Shown here: piece after piece, positions 1 through 12,924 of the stretch | How positions within the stretch are numbered: the first letter of the stretch is position 1 | Layout: each line of letters begins with the position of its first letter | From: Polytrichum commune | Taxonomy: Eukaryota; Streptophyta; Polytrichopsida; Polytrichales; Polytrichaceae | Direction of reading: 5' to 3' | Assembly: GCA_950295325.1 (NCBI GenBank) | Contig: OX485809.1 | Span: forward strand, 37,515,081-37,579,080 | Length of the DNA stretch: 64,000 nt | Notes under the pieces: generated by a model | The model's input: only the letters and a program-made list of their open reading frames with translations | The model's database searches: none | Told to the model about the DNA's origin: nothing | Made by a program: the position numbers and the translations under genes

Positions 1-400
1 GTTGATTGATGAGATCGAGCACACGTGATTCCATTGGATGAGAGCAGAATAATCGATCACCTTCCTGAGCGCCATTGATGATGAGAACCTCAAATCCCCA
101 AACATTAAGATTCGGGAGAATCGCAAATGACAAACAACGAATTTATTTTATTGTAAGAATGAGGGAAAGTGATAGGTTGCTTGATGATTCAGTTAAATGA
201 CAGCAAAAAAAAAATCACCTTGTTGAGAGCCATTGATGACGAGGACTTCATAACCCCAAACATTGAGATTCGGGTCTAAAACAAACAACGGATTCATCTT
301 CACAAGGGAAAGTGGTAGTTTAATTGATGATTTGATTGAATGAAAGTAAAAGAGTCAATCACCTTCTTGAGCACCGTTGATGATGAGCACCTCTCGCGAG
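1..400 (-). repeat. Tandem triplication of the GLOX exon-3 end and splice donor
   Basis: The last ~18 codons of GLOX exon 3 with the donor GTGAT occur three times. The functional copy has its donor at 362-361 and two further copies have donors near 218 and 60, spacings about 144 and 158 bp. The extra copies read without stop as ...PNLNVWGYEVLVINGSQQG and ILPNLNVWGFEVLIINGAQEG, compared with ILPSREVLIINGAQEG in the gene. The intronic spacers repeat too (ACAAACAACG at 129 and 281; AGGGAAAGTG at 165 and 304). They lie downstream of the exon in the gene's own direction. Whether they are used as exons cannot be told here. Confidence 0.8.
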
Positions 401-2752
401 GGCAAAATGATCATGTCACCCATGCACCGGGGGTAAGGCATAGTCTCCATCGCCCAAGTAGCGTTAGGATCCCAAACCGACATTCGACCACAAGTCTGCG
501 AACATGTGAGATTCGCCCCCGGAGTTTGGAATGCCCCGAACTGAGCACCCCCGCAGACAAGGACTTCCGCGACACCATAATTCTCCGAAGCCATCAATGG
601 AAGCATGACCGAAGATCCAGCGGAAGGGTAGTTACGGGGCTCGCCAGGGATGGTCGGGAACGTCTTGATCACCGTGTTGGTGATGTAGTTGTAGATGATG
701 GAGTCTCGGTTAGCGAAGATGTAGAGAGTGCCATCCGGAAGCAGGTGAACATAAGGATACAAATTGTCTGTCTGTGCATCTTGCGTCGCCTGTAAGAATG
801 GAAGCTGCACTTCTGGAATTCCATTTGCAGGCAAGAACTCGTATGTGAAGGTAGATCGACCGCCGATGATAATCTGCCGACCGTCTGGTAACAGCTGGTT
901 GGTTGCATACCATCGACCGGTTTGCAACGTCTCGAATGGAGACTCTACCCAATCGCACGTCCCATTCGAAGGGCATGGGCTAAATGTCCTGCATGAGCAA
1001 TTCAATCACAGAACATGCTTTGGTTTAGGGGAATTCTATCAGAAGACAACATAGTTATCCTTTAACTCGATGGGACTTTCCATAGGGAGTTCGTCCCGGC
1101 CTGTGATTTCCACTAGCTGAGGTAGTAATTGAATCTGAATGAAGAGCGACCTATTTCGGTTCATTGAGGGCTAAACTCACCCTCATTGAATCAATACAAA
1201 TTGGTCTTTGTTCAAAACTCCGCACGACCTCCAAGCATGCACTGAAAAACTTACCCGAGCATAATTTTTGTAAGCAAAACAACCAACTCACTACCAAAAG
1301 TCACGTTGAGTTAGTCTAGGATAACTCTAATGTCTATAATGTGAGTCCTTTCAAACTAGACGCTTTATACTTAAATAAGTTTTTGTTGCGGATTGGTAGA
1401 GTGGAGGATTAAGGTTGCGGTGAGAAAATTTAATACCTGACTTTGGTGTTGCCATCGAAGTCGCCACCGGTTTGCACCAGAGTCCCGTCGAACGTGAATT
1501 GGCCCGAGGAGCACCAAGTATCAGTTTCAATTGTGAGAGCACGCACTGTGTTCGTCAAAGGATCGAATAAAGCTGAATGCGCTGAGCAGTCGTGCTTTAG
1601 AACCAACTCATTTGGGTCGTCTCTGCACGCACCTCCTGCAATTCCATAAAACTTAATATCGTTTCATTAGACCGAATTAATGATTTGTTGGGCTCCTTGA
1701 TTCTCCTTCTGCTCACTTCGAGGCTTCTCTGGCATCTTTTTTGTACTGAATCTCTAGCTCTATCAATGTCATTGACCATTATGATACTTTCGCTGGTTTA
1801 TTCTCAAGTGACTTGTTGCATATACGCTCCAAAATGAAAGCGGAAATCATCACCAATATCAATTGCATGTGAAGCCCGGGCTAACAGGTGACTGATGCGC
1901 AGTGACTAAATTGAACCTCGAATGAAAGCTTTGGAAATGACCCATAAAATTGAGCATTCAGCTGAGGTTGTGAAAACTTTACGCAGGAAATCTGCGGTGT
2001 TCATGTTCAGGTTTCAGCCACCCACTACTGTCTTCTACACCTCTAGGTTTGTTGATGTCATTGACCTTATTGACTCTTTTGCTGCTCTATGATTCGTAGC
2101 TTATTTAATGTCCACTTCAAATTAAAAACGGAAATCATCACCATTACAACTTGTGAAGCCCGGTCGAACAGATGACTCATACGCAGGGACTTTGGTGATT
2201 AGGGAATAACTACCCAGGATGCAAGCTCTTACTCATTGGTAGTTTTGGAATTGAACCACAACCTATGAACTCAGGTATTGAAACTTTACCAAGGCAATCT
2301 TGGTTTAATGTACAGGTTCACGTTTCTGAAACCTTGAATCCATCTTGTACTATATGCAAGGAAAACATCCCCCCTAACCCATTTCACAGAGAACGGTGAA
2401 CCGATAATTGTTGACAAAGCATGTCGGTAAGTTGTTCACCTGGCAGCGGAAGAGTTGTGGCACCGATGTCTGTCCTATCGAGGAGCACGACATTCCCATA
2501 ACGCGTTAACCCTGCGTGCATAGAAGCCACCCCTGCATCCGGAACAACAATTTCCCAGCTCCCTGGAAGACCACTTTGCCCACAGGTTTGTCCCACACAA
2601 AATGCATACAAAATGCATACCAACACTGGACCATACTGTACCTGTGTACTGCTGCTCCGGCTGATCCCCTTGGAGTTCGGTGTCGTTGCAGGTGTTCTAA
2701 TATAACACCGAAGTAGAGTACTAGATTGAGTTTTTCCAAACATCGCCGCCAT
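363..2752 (-). CDS. Aldehyde/glyoxal oxidase (GLOX), 5' three exons, partial
   Basis: Secreted copper-radical oxidase of the plant GLOX family, which oxidises aldehydes or primary alcohols to acids with release of hydrogen peroxide, usually in the cell wall or pollen surface. Three exons read from right to left: 2752-2440, 1635-1437 and 988-363. All junctions are GT-AG and the phases agree (CCA-G/GA-GGT and AG/G). Exon 1 has a hydrophobic stretch (VLVCILYAFCVG) that looks like a signal peptide, then GSWEIVVPDAGVASMHAGL and VVLLDRTDIG. Exon 2 has DTWCSSGQFTFDGTLVQTGG, whose Cys aligns with the cross-linking Cys of galactose oxidase. Exon 3 has GRWYATNQLLPDG, with the Tyr partner, and ends EVLIINGAQEG. 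The later Tyr-His and His copper ligands must lie beyond the left edge; about 379 residues are present of a family length near 550-600. The start ATG is uncertain: one in-frame ATG lies 14 codons upstream, and the N-terminal 40 residues are not family-like. Confidence 0.88.
1050..1332. mobile_element. MITE family A, copy 1 (GLOX intron 2)
   Basis: Ends in TAGTTATCCTTTAA and GGATAACTCTAATG, an imperfect terminal inverted repeat. The interior contains CTTTGTTCAAAACTCC and CCAAGCATGCACTG, shared with three further copies in the introns of the LRR gene at 39.1, 40.4 and 41.6 kb. It lies wholly inside an intron, so the host coding sequence is untouched. Confidence 0.7.
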
Positions 2753-4370
2753 CCTTGCCAATTCTATTTCACAATGTATATATTCTACACGCACGTTGCA
2801 GTACGCTAGCTACACCAGATACCTCGATTCAAGTCTGATTAGCAAACTCGACAACAAGCAAATGTAGTCGGCATTCCCCCAAGCACCAAAATCCAGGAGA
2901 GCTTAAATTCACGGAAGAAAAGATTGATATTAACTAGTCATCTGCTTCGATGGTTGCGATCTTTTTCTTGTTACGTAGTCAACAGAAAGGCCGCGGTTAA
3001 ACTAGTTCGATTCAAAAGTGACTCACAAACCTAAAATTCTTTGCTTCGTTCGAAAGTCCGAAGTAAGCTAACGAGCTACAAACTGCAACTACTTACCCTC
3101 AACGTTCAGAAGCCTTCGGATTAAAACAACCAGTAACCAAAGCTCCAAAATTCAGTCTCAACACCAGGATTTAACACCAATGCAGGAACATAGAGTGACT
3201 AGATTCTGATCGAAAACAAAAACACAAATCTAGAAACCTACGCGTCGACTAAATCCAATTTTTAAACTTCAGTCAGAATGTGCACACACAGGGGTCAGAA
3301 ATTCAAGGTAATTCTCAATGGTGAGTAGAGTAGTAATCTAGAGACTGATCCACATGAGGTTCCGAGCACAAGAGCTTTGACTCGCTGACAAACTGGCAAA
3401 GAAAACTCGGTTATCAACACGAGGATGCAGTTACTGCATTCCAGAAGTGATTCGATGTCGATGGAGGCAGATACTGTTTCTCACACGCTGCCTGGGAGCT
3501 GGTGAGTGTAGAATGGCCACCTTCTCATCAGCGGGACAACGTTTGGTTGTAATGAATGATCCGATGAAAGTAGGTAGATAAAAGAAACTTCTCACTGGCT
3601 GCCAGGAGTCCTTTTAGTTTGGTATGGTTTTGTTATTGTTTGTTATTGTTTGTTATTGTTTTTGTTTCTGTTGACCACCATCGCCGGCGTCGGGATCGCT
3701 CCTGACCGTTGCTGCAAGACAAGCGTGACTCACTCCTCTCTCTCTCTCTCTCGGCTTCAGCCGCTTCACTACGTAATTTTCTAAGTTAAGTTCTTTCTGT
3801 CCAATGAGCGGCGAGAACAACTGCTAGTTACAGATGAAGCGGTTGAGTTTGAGATTATAACTTCAGGTTGATTTCAAAGACTTCAGGAAAATTGCCCATG
3901 ATTTAGAAGAATTTGTGGACTATACTTCAAATTAAAGAAAACGCCACAGGTCACAACATGTAACCGGTTGGACTTGGAAACACTACGATGTTGACCAATT
4001 ATTTCCCTGACACTGTTTCTGTCTGATCTAAGATTAGGGAGATATCTCGTAACTTTTCCCCAGACCTGTACGTGTACCGAATGCTCAAACCTTTCTCACA
4101 ACGGTTGGTATGAAAGTCCTTCTTGTGATTCTTCTTCTTGCCAAATGTCTTCCGTGAGTGTCATCGTCTTATTTTAAGATCATGCTATATTTGCACATGC
4201 GACCTACCTCGGTTGCACACACTTTGATGTTCAACCAGACTGATTGCTTGCTCCATAAACGACTAGTCGATGGCTTCTTACACTCAGGCTATTTATTGGT
4301 AAAAGGCTAGAAATTGTCAGACATTTTGTTGCCCAAAATTATGGCGATTTTCCATTAAGGCAGAGTTTGT
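2753..4370. other. Upstream region of GLOX, no gene seen
   Basis: Probable promoter and 5' region of the GLOX gene. It holds three 10-bp repeats of the type GTTATTGTTT at about 3634-3665 and a (CT)n run at 3737-3753. The stretch 3828-4016 belongs to a dispersed repeat described separately. No TATA box could be assigned with confidence. Confidence 0.5.
3828..4016 (+). repeat. Dispersed repeat B, copy 1
   Basis: Matches 55395-55610 in the same orientation at roughly 70 percent by eye. Shared blocks include GTTACAGATGAA, GGTTGAGTTTGAGA, AAGACTTCA and CAACATGTAACCGG. No ends or target duplication were found. Confidence 0.55.
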
Positions 4371-4378
4371 GTTGAAGT

Positions 4379-5045
4379 GTCCCCTATACAACGCAGGTAG
4401 ATGAGGCTAATATGGATTCAACTAATGGATTCAAGTATTAGGAGTTAGAAGGTTAGTTGTTGTGAATCGGGACTAAAGAAATTGGAATCGTTGAAACCGG
4501 AGTTGAGAAGGTGTTGATCTACTAGGCTTTAGAGTCAATAATTCTTTCCAATATGGTGTTATAGGGGCAAACTCTTCTATCGTTCAATGTTGATTCTACA
4601 TGGGTCATTTGCCACTGAAAACCAAGTTTGATGCTAATATTAGTTGTGTCATGTCTCTAAAGTGGTCACATGTAAGATAAAATGTTCTTGAATTGGCTTT
4701 TCGTTATAAAAAACCCCACAATACAAGTTGGTTGGCACCTCATAGCCACATGATGCCTACTGTGTGCCCAAGTTGTTGCCTCCTAATGTGCCCACCTCAC
4801 TCACAAAATCAAGCGTATCATAGCTCAGTGGATAGCACTCCTAATTATGGAGGATGATGGGTGTGAGTCAATTTGAATTTTGCGAAGATGACCAACCCAA
4901 ATATCATTAAGATGATGGTTAAATCATCATATAATACTCACCCACCAAATTAGAGAGATTGTAATGCCAATTAGGAGCCAAAATAAGTGTCTAATTAAGG
5001 AAGCCAACTGAATTAGCCTCATCTACCTGACATTGGGGACAAGTC
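4379..5045. mobile_element. TIR element with embedded tRNA-like segment
   Basis: The ends are inverted copies of each other over about 35 bp: TGTCCCC...AGGTAGATGAGGCTAAT at the left, ATTAGCCTCATCTACCT...GGGGACA at the right. Inside, near 4816-4866, is a tRNA-like stretch with a good A box (TAGCTCAGTGG) and a weak B box (GGTGTGAGTCA), which could be the head of an old tRNA-derived SINE. No open frame is present. Confidence 0.5.
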
Positions 5046-8000
5046 CCCTTCCCTAATTCAAAATGTAATAAACTCTAAACTCCATAATATCAACCTCTTT
5101 AATGTCACTCGTTCTCTTATATCTTACAACCTAAGGAACGGATGTCCTCAATTCAAATCTCACTCCTTATTGTCACATTTTTCTCCCATACACCATGGGT
5201 TTTGACATTAAAATAAACCACCAAAGAATTCAAACCACACGCTTCCACGCAACACGTTATCATCATTGTAATTATTATCATTATTACAATATTGACTATG
5301 TGTAATTCCATAATATCACATGCTCCACTAATCCTCTTTTATCACACATCCATGTTAACACTACAAAACTCCTTAATATCATGTGCATTTTGGTTGCCAC
5401 TATTAAGGTAGCATTCAACACTATATTTTATGAAAATGACCTTGGTAAACCAACATATAAAAGCCATACTAGTTGGCCATAGGTTGTGAGAATTGCTAAA
5501 AATGGCATTTTAGTGGTTGGCGTCAAATTTGTCCGCAGTACAACTAGCTGTTGGAGTTGGCACTAGTTGGTTTTCTAATAATATTATTTTACTACTAAAC
5601 ACTAATAGTGGTAAAGAGTTGGTAGGTAGGATTCTGAGCATGTTCCAACCCCTAAACGAGAAGTTTAGGGCATCATACACTGAAGGAGCATTCTAAGGAT
5701 GAAGCACTAGCTAGGGAGGTATTTTCACAAAACTTAAACATGACTTCCTGCGAACTAGTTAATGGAGCAAGGAAGGAGTGCAAAATCCGCTACTAGCCAT
5801 AAGTGTGATATTATGGAGTTTAGAATGTACAAGGTAGTCTCAAATCAAGTTTATTCCAACTAAATCATCAAGTTGATATCGGTCTATTGTTATTTTGTTG
5901 AGGCCACTACACTCCATTACTATATTGACATAGCATTTTCAACAACATCATGTTTACGTATATTTTGAATCCCATCATCTTGATGGCTTCCTTGAGTTTT
6001 GAATCAATTTCATTGAAATTTTATAATAATATAACATGCATGCACTACCAACATGATGCTTGTGGTGTTGGTAGTGCGGCCATCACCCTACAATTCCCCG
6101 CCGTTCCATAAAGGTTTGGGAACCATGTTAAACTGATGTGTAATATATATGGGTGCAAAAGGGTTGGGACAACACGGCCCCATATTAATATCCTACACCT
6201 CACATACACCTCATTCCCTTCAAGCCTAGTTTAGGAGAGACACCATGAGAAAATATGGAATTAGAATTAAAACACAACTCATACAAAAAACAAGGCTTCA
6301 CACCTTTGTTTGTAGCCCCTAAGTTAACCTTTTATTGCTCTTGGCATCATCTCTTGTTGGGAGATTGTTCTAGACCACCACCTCACACCATCATCCGGAC
6401 TTCCCACTTGACATGGTGATTCTTATTTACTTCAAGAAGAGATAAGCGCAAGTCCCGTTAGATTTTTAATTTGATATCACTAGAAGGAAACTTATATATT
6501 ACAACCATCTGTTACAACTTGGCCATTGCGACTCATCATGGCAAGAGAATGTGTAAATAAATCAATTTTGTTGTTAACCAAAGGTTTTTTGCTACAACTT
6601 TTGGACAATGGGTAACCAAAACTTACCCTCCAATTGACAACCAAAATGGTTCATTTATGCATTTTCATGCCATGAGGCACAACAATTAGTTACAACGGAC
6701 AAATTTTCTTCTAGTGTATGAAGGAGAATGATGCTCCGAGATGAACTTTGAACCTCGTACAAGGTCACTAAGACTTTAGCAAGGAGGCAAGTCTTTCTTG
6801 CCTTTGGGTTTTGCTCGTTATAAAAATGAGTATCTTTGGCAGTTTGGGCAACACCCAAAAAAACAAGCTCCAAAGATGGCATTCAAGGTCAATATGAGGA
6901 ACACCCATCATTTGGTCAATGAGCTTTGACCACCACTAGAAGAGATATATGAACTCTAAATTTGAAAAAAATAAAAAATCTCATATGCATTTTTCTAGTT
7001 TTCTATAAGTGTATATGTTTTAATCCAAGGGCCACATCCATCCATCATTCAAATCTTAAAAAACAAGATTCTCATTAGCTGCCCCAACTTGATAAATTTA
7101 ACTTTGCAACTGTTGGATCTTCTTGAATGTTGTTGGAATGATGATATTTTTGTTCACACCTTCATTAGTTCAATTACATCCCTCAAGCTTTCAAATTGAT
7201 TAATTAAAATTGGTAATATGGTGTTCAATCTCTTTTCGTCTCTTCTAAATTAGCAAACCAACATTTAACTTAGTGATTTTTTTAAAATTAGTTGTTGTAA
7301 TTTTCAAAAGTCTAGTGGTAAGTGATAGAAACTAAGTACCGAAACCTAAATGAACTATAATTGAGCAATCAAGTCTAAATCCACAATCAATTGGCCACAC
7401 TCTCAATATCCAACCTCTTGTCCCAAGTATCAAGTCTCATAGCGTAGTGTAGGCCATAGTCTCTAGTCACAAGTAAACATCAAATCCTCTAAATATTTGG
7501 TTCCTTCTCATTATATGCTGGCTCTTGGGCTTCCTTCCCAACAATATGGGATATCTTCTCATCTCCTCCCTAACTTGGTCCATCTTCCCATCCCAGGCGC
7601 TTCGTTCTTCCCGACCCTTCCTCACCACTGTACACTAGGATCCTAGCATTGAAGATTATTGTTCAATGCACCATTCTAAGATGGTTACTTAGACAATGGT
7701 CCTTGCGAAATTTGGTCACGAGCTTCACTCCGACGCCCCAATTCTCAATTTCATTGAGTTATCTCAACTCACAACTCACTGTGCAACACCACATTCTTCA
7801 CACAAGAGAGAGTTATGTTCCTCTCTCAGAAAGAACATTTCACTTACATATCCCTTGGTGATAACATTACCCAATCCTTGGGAGATTGACATAAAGATAT
7901 CTCAACAAACACAATTTGCTCTTATCATGTTGAAAATAAACATGTGATTAGCTGCACTACTCTACTTTCTCCCATAAATTATCACACTTTAAAGTTGTCC

Positions 8001-8179
8001 AAATTATACTTCTTCTCTCAAAGTCGCATGTATTGTCACTCTGACAACTTGACATCGATTGGGTGCCACATACATGCCTAATCCTTTCACATGTTAGATA
8101 GATTCATCGAGATGTAGAGGTAAGTTATTAGAAAAAAATTGCACCGAACAAGTCATCCTATTTCACGTCCTCATACATA
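5046..8179. other. Intergenic, no feature recognised
   Basis: AT-rich sequence of about 3.1 kb with only short open frames that show no codon bias or family motifs. No RNA gene or confident inverted repeat was seen. Confidence 0.5.
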
Positions 8180-8770
8180 CCAACCTAGGATAAGGAGTAT
8201 GCTTAATGTTAATTATTTCTCTGGTAAAGTATAAGGCTTACAAGGTTTCACACCCTTCTCTAACAAATTGACACAAATAGAAATAAGGAGGTTTTTACTC
8301 TTCACGAGCAAGGTGTGTTGCCTTGGCTTCCCTTGAAATTAACCAATCCCCACACAACACCCTCATAATTGTATTAAATGATTTGTCCTCACGAAGAACT
8401 TTATAATTAAAAGAGTACAACACACAATGAGTTTTGTGGGAAATGTGCGTCACATTTTTATATCATGAAAAGATCTCTTTTACAAATCAAGGGTTTCACA
8501 CCCATAAAATGCCATCACTTTATAGACATTAAAGGTTACTGAAGAAGAAGATACTCTCTTCCCGAGAGGAGAATAATAACCCCTCTTCTCTTTTCCTCCC
8601 CTTGCCTATGGTCTATATCAACAAAAAATAGTCTCTTCAACTGATGTGCCTGCCCATAGCCAGATCCCATGAGTCCCTTTCAATTTGATCATATGTCTAT
8701 GGTCTTACCTAGACGACTCTCCCGTCCTGAGATATATTCAGTGAGTAAGAAGAATTTAGTTCTGACTCAC
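8180..8770 (-). repeat. Dispersed repeat C, inverted relative to the 58.5-kb copy
   Basis: The reverse complement resembles 58480-58800. Shared pieces include a GGATATAGA-like stretch followed by GAGAAGAGGGG, a block with CCTCTCG..AAGAGAG, AATAGACATRTGA, GATCTGGC and GGGTGTGAARCCCTT. It is probably part of a long LTR or other interspersed repeat. The identity is moderate and the boundaries are unknown. Confidence 0.45.
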
Positions 8771-11260
8771 TTCCACAAATTAGTCACCAATCTCCTATTT
8801 ATTTATAACTTCCAACATTCTAACTTCTAGGCCTAAATTTCATCAAAATTAAAAAAAATCACCTATTTTGTTCAAAAAATCGTATCACACCCACCTATCA
8901 CCAATTCAATCAGGTCCTTGGAGGTCCCAAATCTTGGTTGACACATTTTTGGAAGTAGTTGGTTCTGGTATGCAAAATTTATAGGGCAAAGTTGGAGGTC
9001 AACAAACACATATGCATGCCCAAAAATGTCTATAAAAATTAGGGGAGGGGAGGGAGGGGGGGTAGACTCCTCATTAATAACCTAAATGACTTGCATGTGT
9101 CACTAAGAAATTTAACCCCTTTGTAAAAGTAGTTTACAGTGAAAAACAAATGTATACATACTAATTGCATGCTAGAAAATGGACTCGTATATTTATATTA
9201 AACTTTCAATGTAATGTGACAAATATCTCCACTACATATTACAAATATTAATAGTAAATAAATAGGTCTTTATTACATATAAATCCATATTCACTATCCA
9301 ATGAGAAAGTCATTGAGCATTTATCCATAGGATGTAACTCAACAATTGCTGCAACCAATCAAAATAAGACATAATTACTTAGCCACGATCCGGAGAGCAA
9401 AACTCAAGGGAGCTCAAGAGCACTCCAAGAGCCTCCACTTTATCAAAACCTAGAAGCCAAATGCAAACCCTATCAATAATGGAGAGGGAAGTCATTAAGG
9501 AATGTTTCATATGATACCATGGATGATAACATGAATTGGATGAAACTAATATATCTATTGTCAATTTTTTCTATGAACCTTAGGGCTCCCTTGTGCATAT
9601 GTACCTATTTAAATGTACAAACTAGAGAAAAATGATACATCTAGTTTATGTAGATACATCTAGATACGCTAACGCCTCCAATAATATCCCTTGTTTCGCT
9701 CACGTGAAATTGGCATTTAAGTATATTTGGACAAACCACTTGTCCGAAATTGATAAGGGATATGTACTTGTGGGAACAAAGACATCAAATGACAACATCA
9801 AAAGTAACATCACAACAACCACAACTTTGAATGTTTGTATTCTATGTTCGCCAACCACCATATTTGTGTAGTTTTGCAATCCAATGTACGTCATATTGGT
9901 GGTTGTAATTGTCCAATATTCATGCATAGATCTAAGTATACTTAAATCTAGTTGTTCAATGATAGTTCTTACGCTCACATGGTATGAAGAGGCCAACCCA
10001 CGCGTGGCATTCACAAATAATTAAGAAAACAAAGTGAGTTAGAGTGGAAGGTCATTTAATCATATACTTCAAGTGAAAATGATATATTTTCAAGTGATTG
10101 CATCCCAATTGCAGCAAATTTCAATCATATGTAACAATATTTTATGAAATATGTAGATTTTAAATTTAAATTTTTATAATTTAATATAGGGTTAATGGAT
10201 GTCCCCAAACATTGCCAACAGTGTTCCCTTAAATGTTCTCACTTTTGGCTTTGTGATACAAGTATTAAATATGATTAGGGAGGCACTTAGATTTTTTAAA
10301 TGAATTGTTGTTTGTTGTAATTGTGACATGGCCTAATCATGCTTTGTCATAGTGGAGCCTAGGGTTTCTCAACACTATAAGTGAAGAAAGTTATGCATTA
10401 CATGTTAGAATCTGCTAACATTTGATTGACATGTTATTATTTTAGTTTTTTTGGGGGTAAATACTAATGTTTGCTACCTTGTTGTTGATGTGTGTTTAGT
10501 TTATAGATTAATTATATAATTTAACCCTTAAATACTCAAGCAACACGAAATGGGTCGCCACCTAATATTTCTATTGGGGTTTGCAACACACTAGGTAGCA
10601 ATCTATGTGGATGGAAAGGTATCTACTAGTGTAGGGTGGTGCCCACTACCATGTGAGCCAAAATAGCATAGAAAAACATGTAAGATTTTTTATTAGGTTG
10701 GCATTGCTTGTTTTGGGAGGCGGTTCCATGTGTTGCTCAAATGTAGGAGCCAAATTTAAGAGCCAATATCTTTCATGTACAGTAATGCCCAATTTTAGTG
10801 GGGTTTTTTTTCCATAGGACAAGGTGACGGTTGTGCACAACATGATTGGATGGATTTGGACAAAAACTTAGTGCATATGTTGCATGCTCCATGAAAAAGG
10901 AAAAGTCTTCCAAAATCACCTTATGTGACCCCTCCAACTTTGAGGGTGATGGACTTCATTCAAATTTGCTTTGAAAACTCCAAATTTCATTGAGTAGCTT
11001 ATTTTTCATCCACATAACATAGTATGGCAAAGTTGCCAACTTTCTAAAATTTGTGGCATGACCAAAATGGTCATTTGTGAGGCCAAACCTACCACCCTTA
11101 AGCGTCCTAGTCCGGGTGTGAGATTGTGACCAACACAATTCTGAACTACATATTGGGGTGCACCCCCTTGACCCCCATGGCATCACTGAACTCAACCAGT
11201 CTTTATTCCACACCACAACCATTCCAAGTGTTTAAAAACACTTTACGCTACAACGCTCAA
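8771..11260. other. Intergenic, no feature recognised
   Basis: AT-rich DNA without a credible coding region. One purine-rich run of G with scattered A lies at about 9041-9063. The remaining open frames are short and look random. Confidence 0.5.
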
Positions 11261-12430
11261 CAACAGTCTACCTTAACTAAACCACTCTTAACCCAACCCT
11301 AATCGGCTTGGAATGCCCTAGCCTAACCCCTAAACCCTACTTATCCTAATCCCCTACTTAAACTATTCACTAACTCCCTCTCGGCTAGGTCACTGTTCGG
11401 GCAGGGGAGGCCCTGTTCCCAGTATCTGCTTCGGCTGGATGCCACCTCGAACTGTCCAGAGAGCCCCTCGGCTCAAGCTCTACCATCTTCGGTCAGCCCA
11501 GAGGCTCGCCTTCTCTCCCCTTAGCCCCTGGCCGGTATGGTGGCCCTTTGAGGCACTTGGCCCTGGCCGCCTTCTAATGGCGACACCGAATCCGAACAAA
11601 CGCCTCATCAGAGCGCCCTGCACTCCGCACCCAACCCATGGTCTGAAGGTCACTCATCCACCCAAAATCCACCGCCTGGTTTCCAGTTGACTTGCACTGA
11701 GTTCGACCCTTGTCATTTTCCTCCTCCCCTGGTTCTCCGAATGGTTAACAATTGGGACCCTGAATCAGAGCTGCCGAAACCTGCACTGAATCCCTCACTA
11801 AATTGTCACCCTCCTGGGCATTGCATCCTTGCCTCAGAAGGGATTATTTTTATGTGATTTCCCCGCTCCTACCCCCTTTCCTACATCCCACACCCTCCTA
11901 TCAATCCCAGTCAACCACTTCGTCCATCTCCCCATCCACTGCCGAAAACCATTCACATTATTCAGTTGCCGGCTCCTTGTTGTTTCCTTCGCTCTCCGCC
12001 ACCCCCTTGGCTGCCCTGTTCGAAGAGGAAGGTCCTGGTGTCAGCTACGGGGCTTCGACATTCCCCTGATCCGGATTTCTTGCGGATAACGGCCAGCCTT
12101 CCCAGTCAGAGGTGAGCCTGCCCTAAATGGCCATTCGAGGGCCCCAAAACCAACATCAGGTTGCCCCTTAAGCCACATCAGCCCTAACCATTCGGCATTA
12201 AGCCACATGCCGACCCACTAAGCTAATTAATAAAATCAACACAACACGCTCAAGCTTAAATGGCCAACAAGCTTAGCCTCAATAAGCAGAAGCATAACCT
12301 AACCCAATTAGCTAACCCAACTAATTGGGCCACCTAGCTAGCCCAATTAAATCAACCTAACTACATAACCCACTATTAAAGCAAAGACCCAACGCTCACA
12401 CTTAAACCCAATTCCAATCCAAACTTAAGA
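11260..12430. other. G-poor, C-rich island of unknown nature
   Basis: The plus strand becomes C-rich and G-poor, with repeated CCTAA, CCCAA and TTAAGCCACAT-type words (for example AATTAGCTAACCCAACTAATT). A more GC-rich core at 11390-12110 holds two short open frames with no recognisable motifs. The composition differs sharply from both flanks and recalls the non-coding parts of Ty3-type LTR elements, but no LTR pair, PBS or target duplication was found. Confidence 0.35.
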
Positions 12431-12716
12431 CCGACACACTTTTTATGTTTTCCACCTTTCTTACTGGGGATTCAAAACCTAATTGCAAATGAATAAGTGT
12501 CAAGAACACATGTGGGCACCATTTTGGGCTCACATCATTTAACAAAAAAAAATTCATAGTTTTCTCAGTTGCCACCATGATGAAGGCCATGTTCACATGT
12601 AAATCTGACCTAGCAAAGGTGATCCTATTGACTTCAAATTCTCACATCAAAAAAATGGTAGTCTAGTTTACATTTGTATGGTTGGATTTGAAGAAACAAA
12701 GTCTATTTTGCTACAG

Positions 12717-12752
12717 AACAACAACAACAACAACAACAACAATAATAATAAT
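12717..12752. repeat. (CAA)n(TAA)n microsatellite
   Basis: About eight ACA/CAA units followed by four AAT/TAA units, uninterrupted. Confidence 0.9.
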
Positions 12753-12924
12753 ATAAAAAACAACACTAGTGCAGGAGGTGCCCAAAGATGGAATGTGAAG
12801 GCTTGAGTGTTTAAGGGTTAAAAGTTGGGATCAAACTTTTCTCAACTTTGAAGAAAACTTGCATGCTAAAAAAAACCAAGGCCCATGATTTATGAATAAT
12901 CTATGGGTACTCATCGACCATCAA

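Noticed and set aside
340-795. Plus-strand open frame opposite GLOX exon 3
   Set aside because: It is the antisense shadow of a conserved exon and has no family resemblance.
4808-4870. Possible tRNA gene
   Set aside because: The A box is good, but no acceptor stem forms and the B box is poor; it is at most a tRNA-derived relic.
11439-12089. Overlapping open frames in the GC-rich core of the C-rich island
   Set aside because: Proline- and serine-rich translations follow from base composition; no motif, and both frames of the overlap look equally arbitrary.
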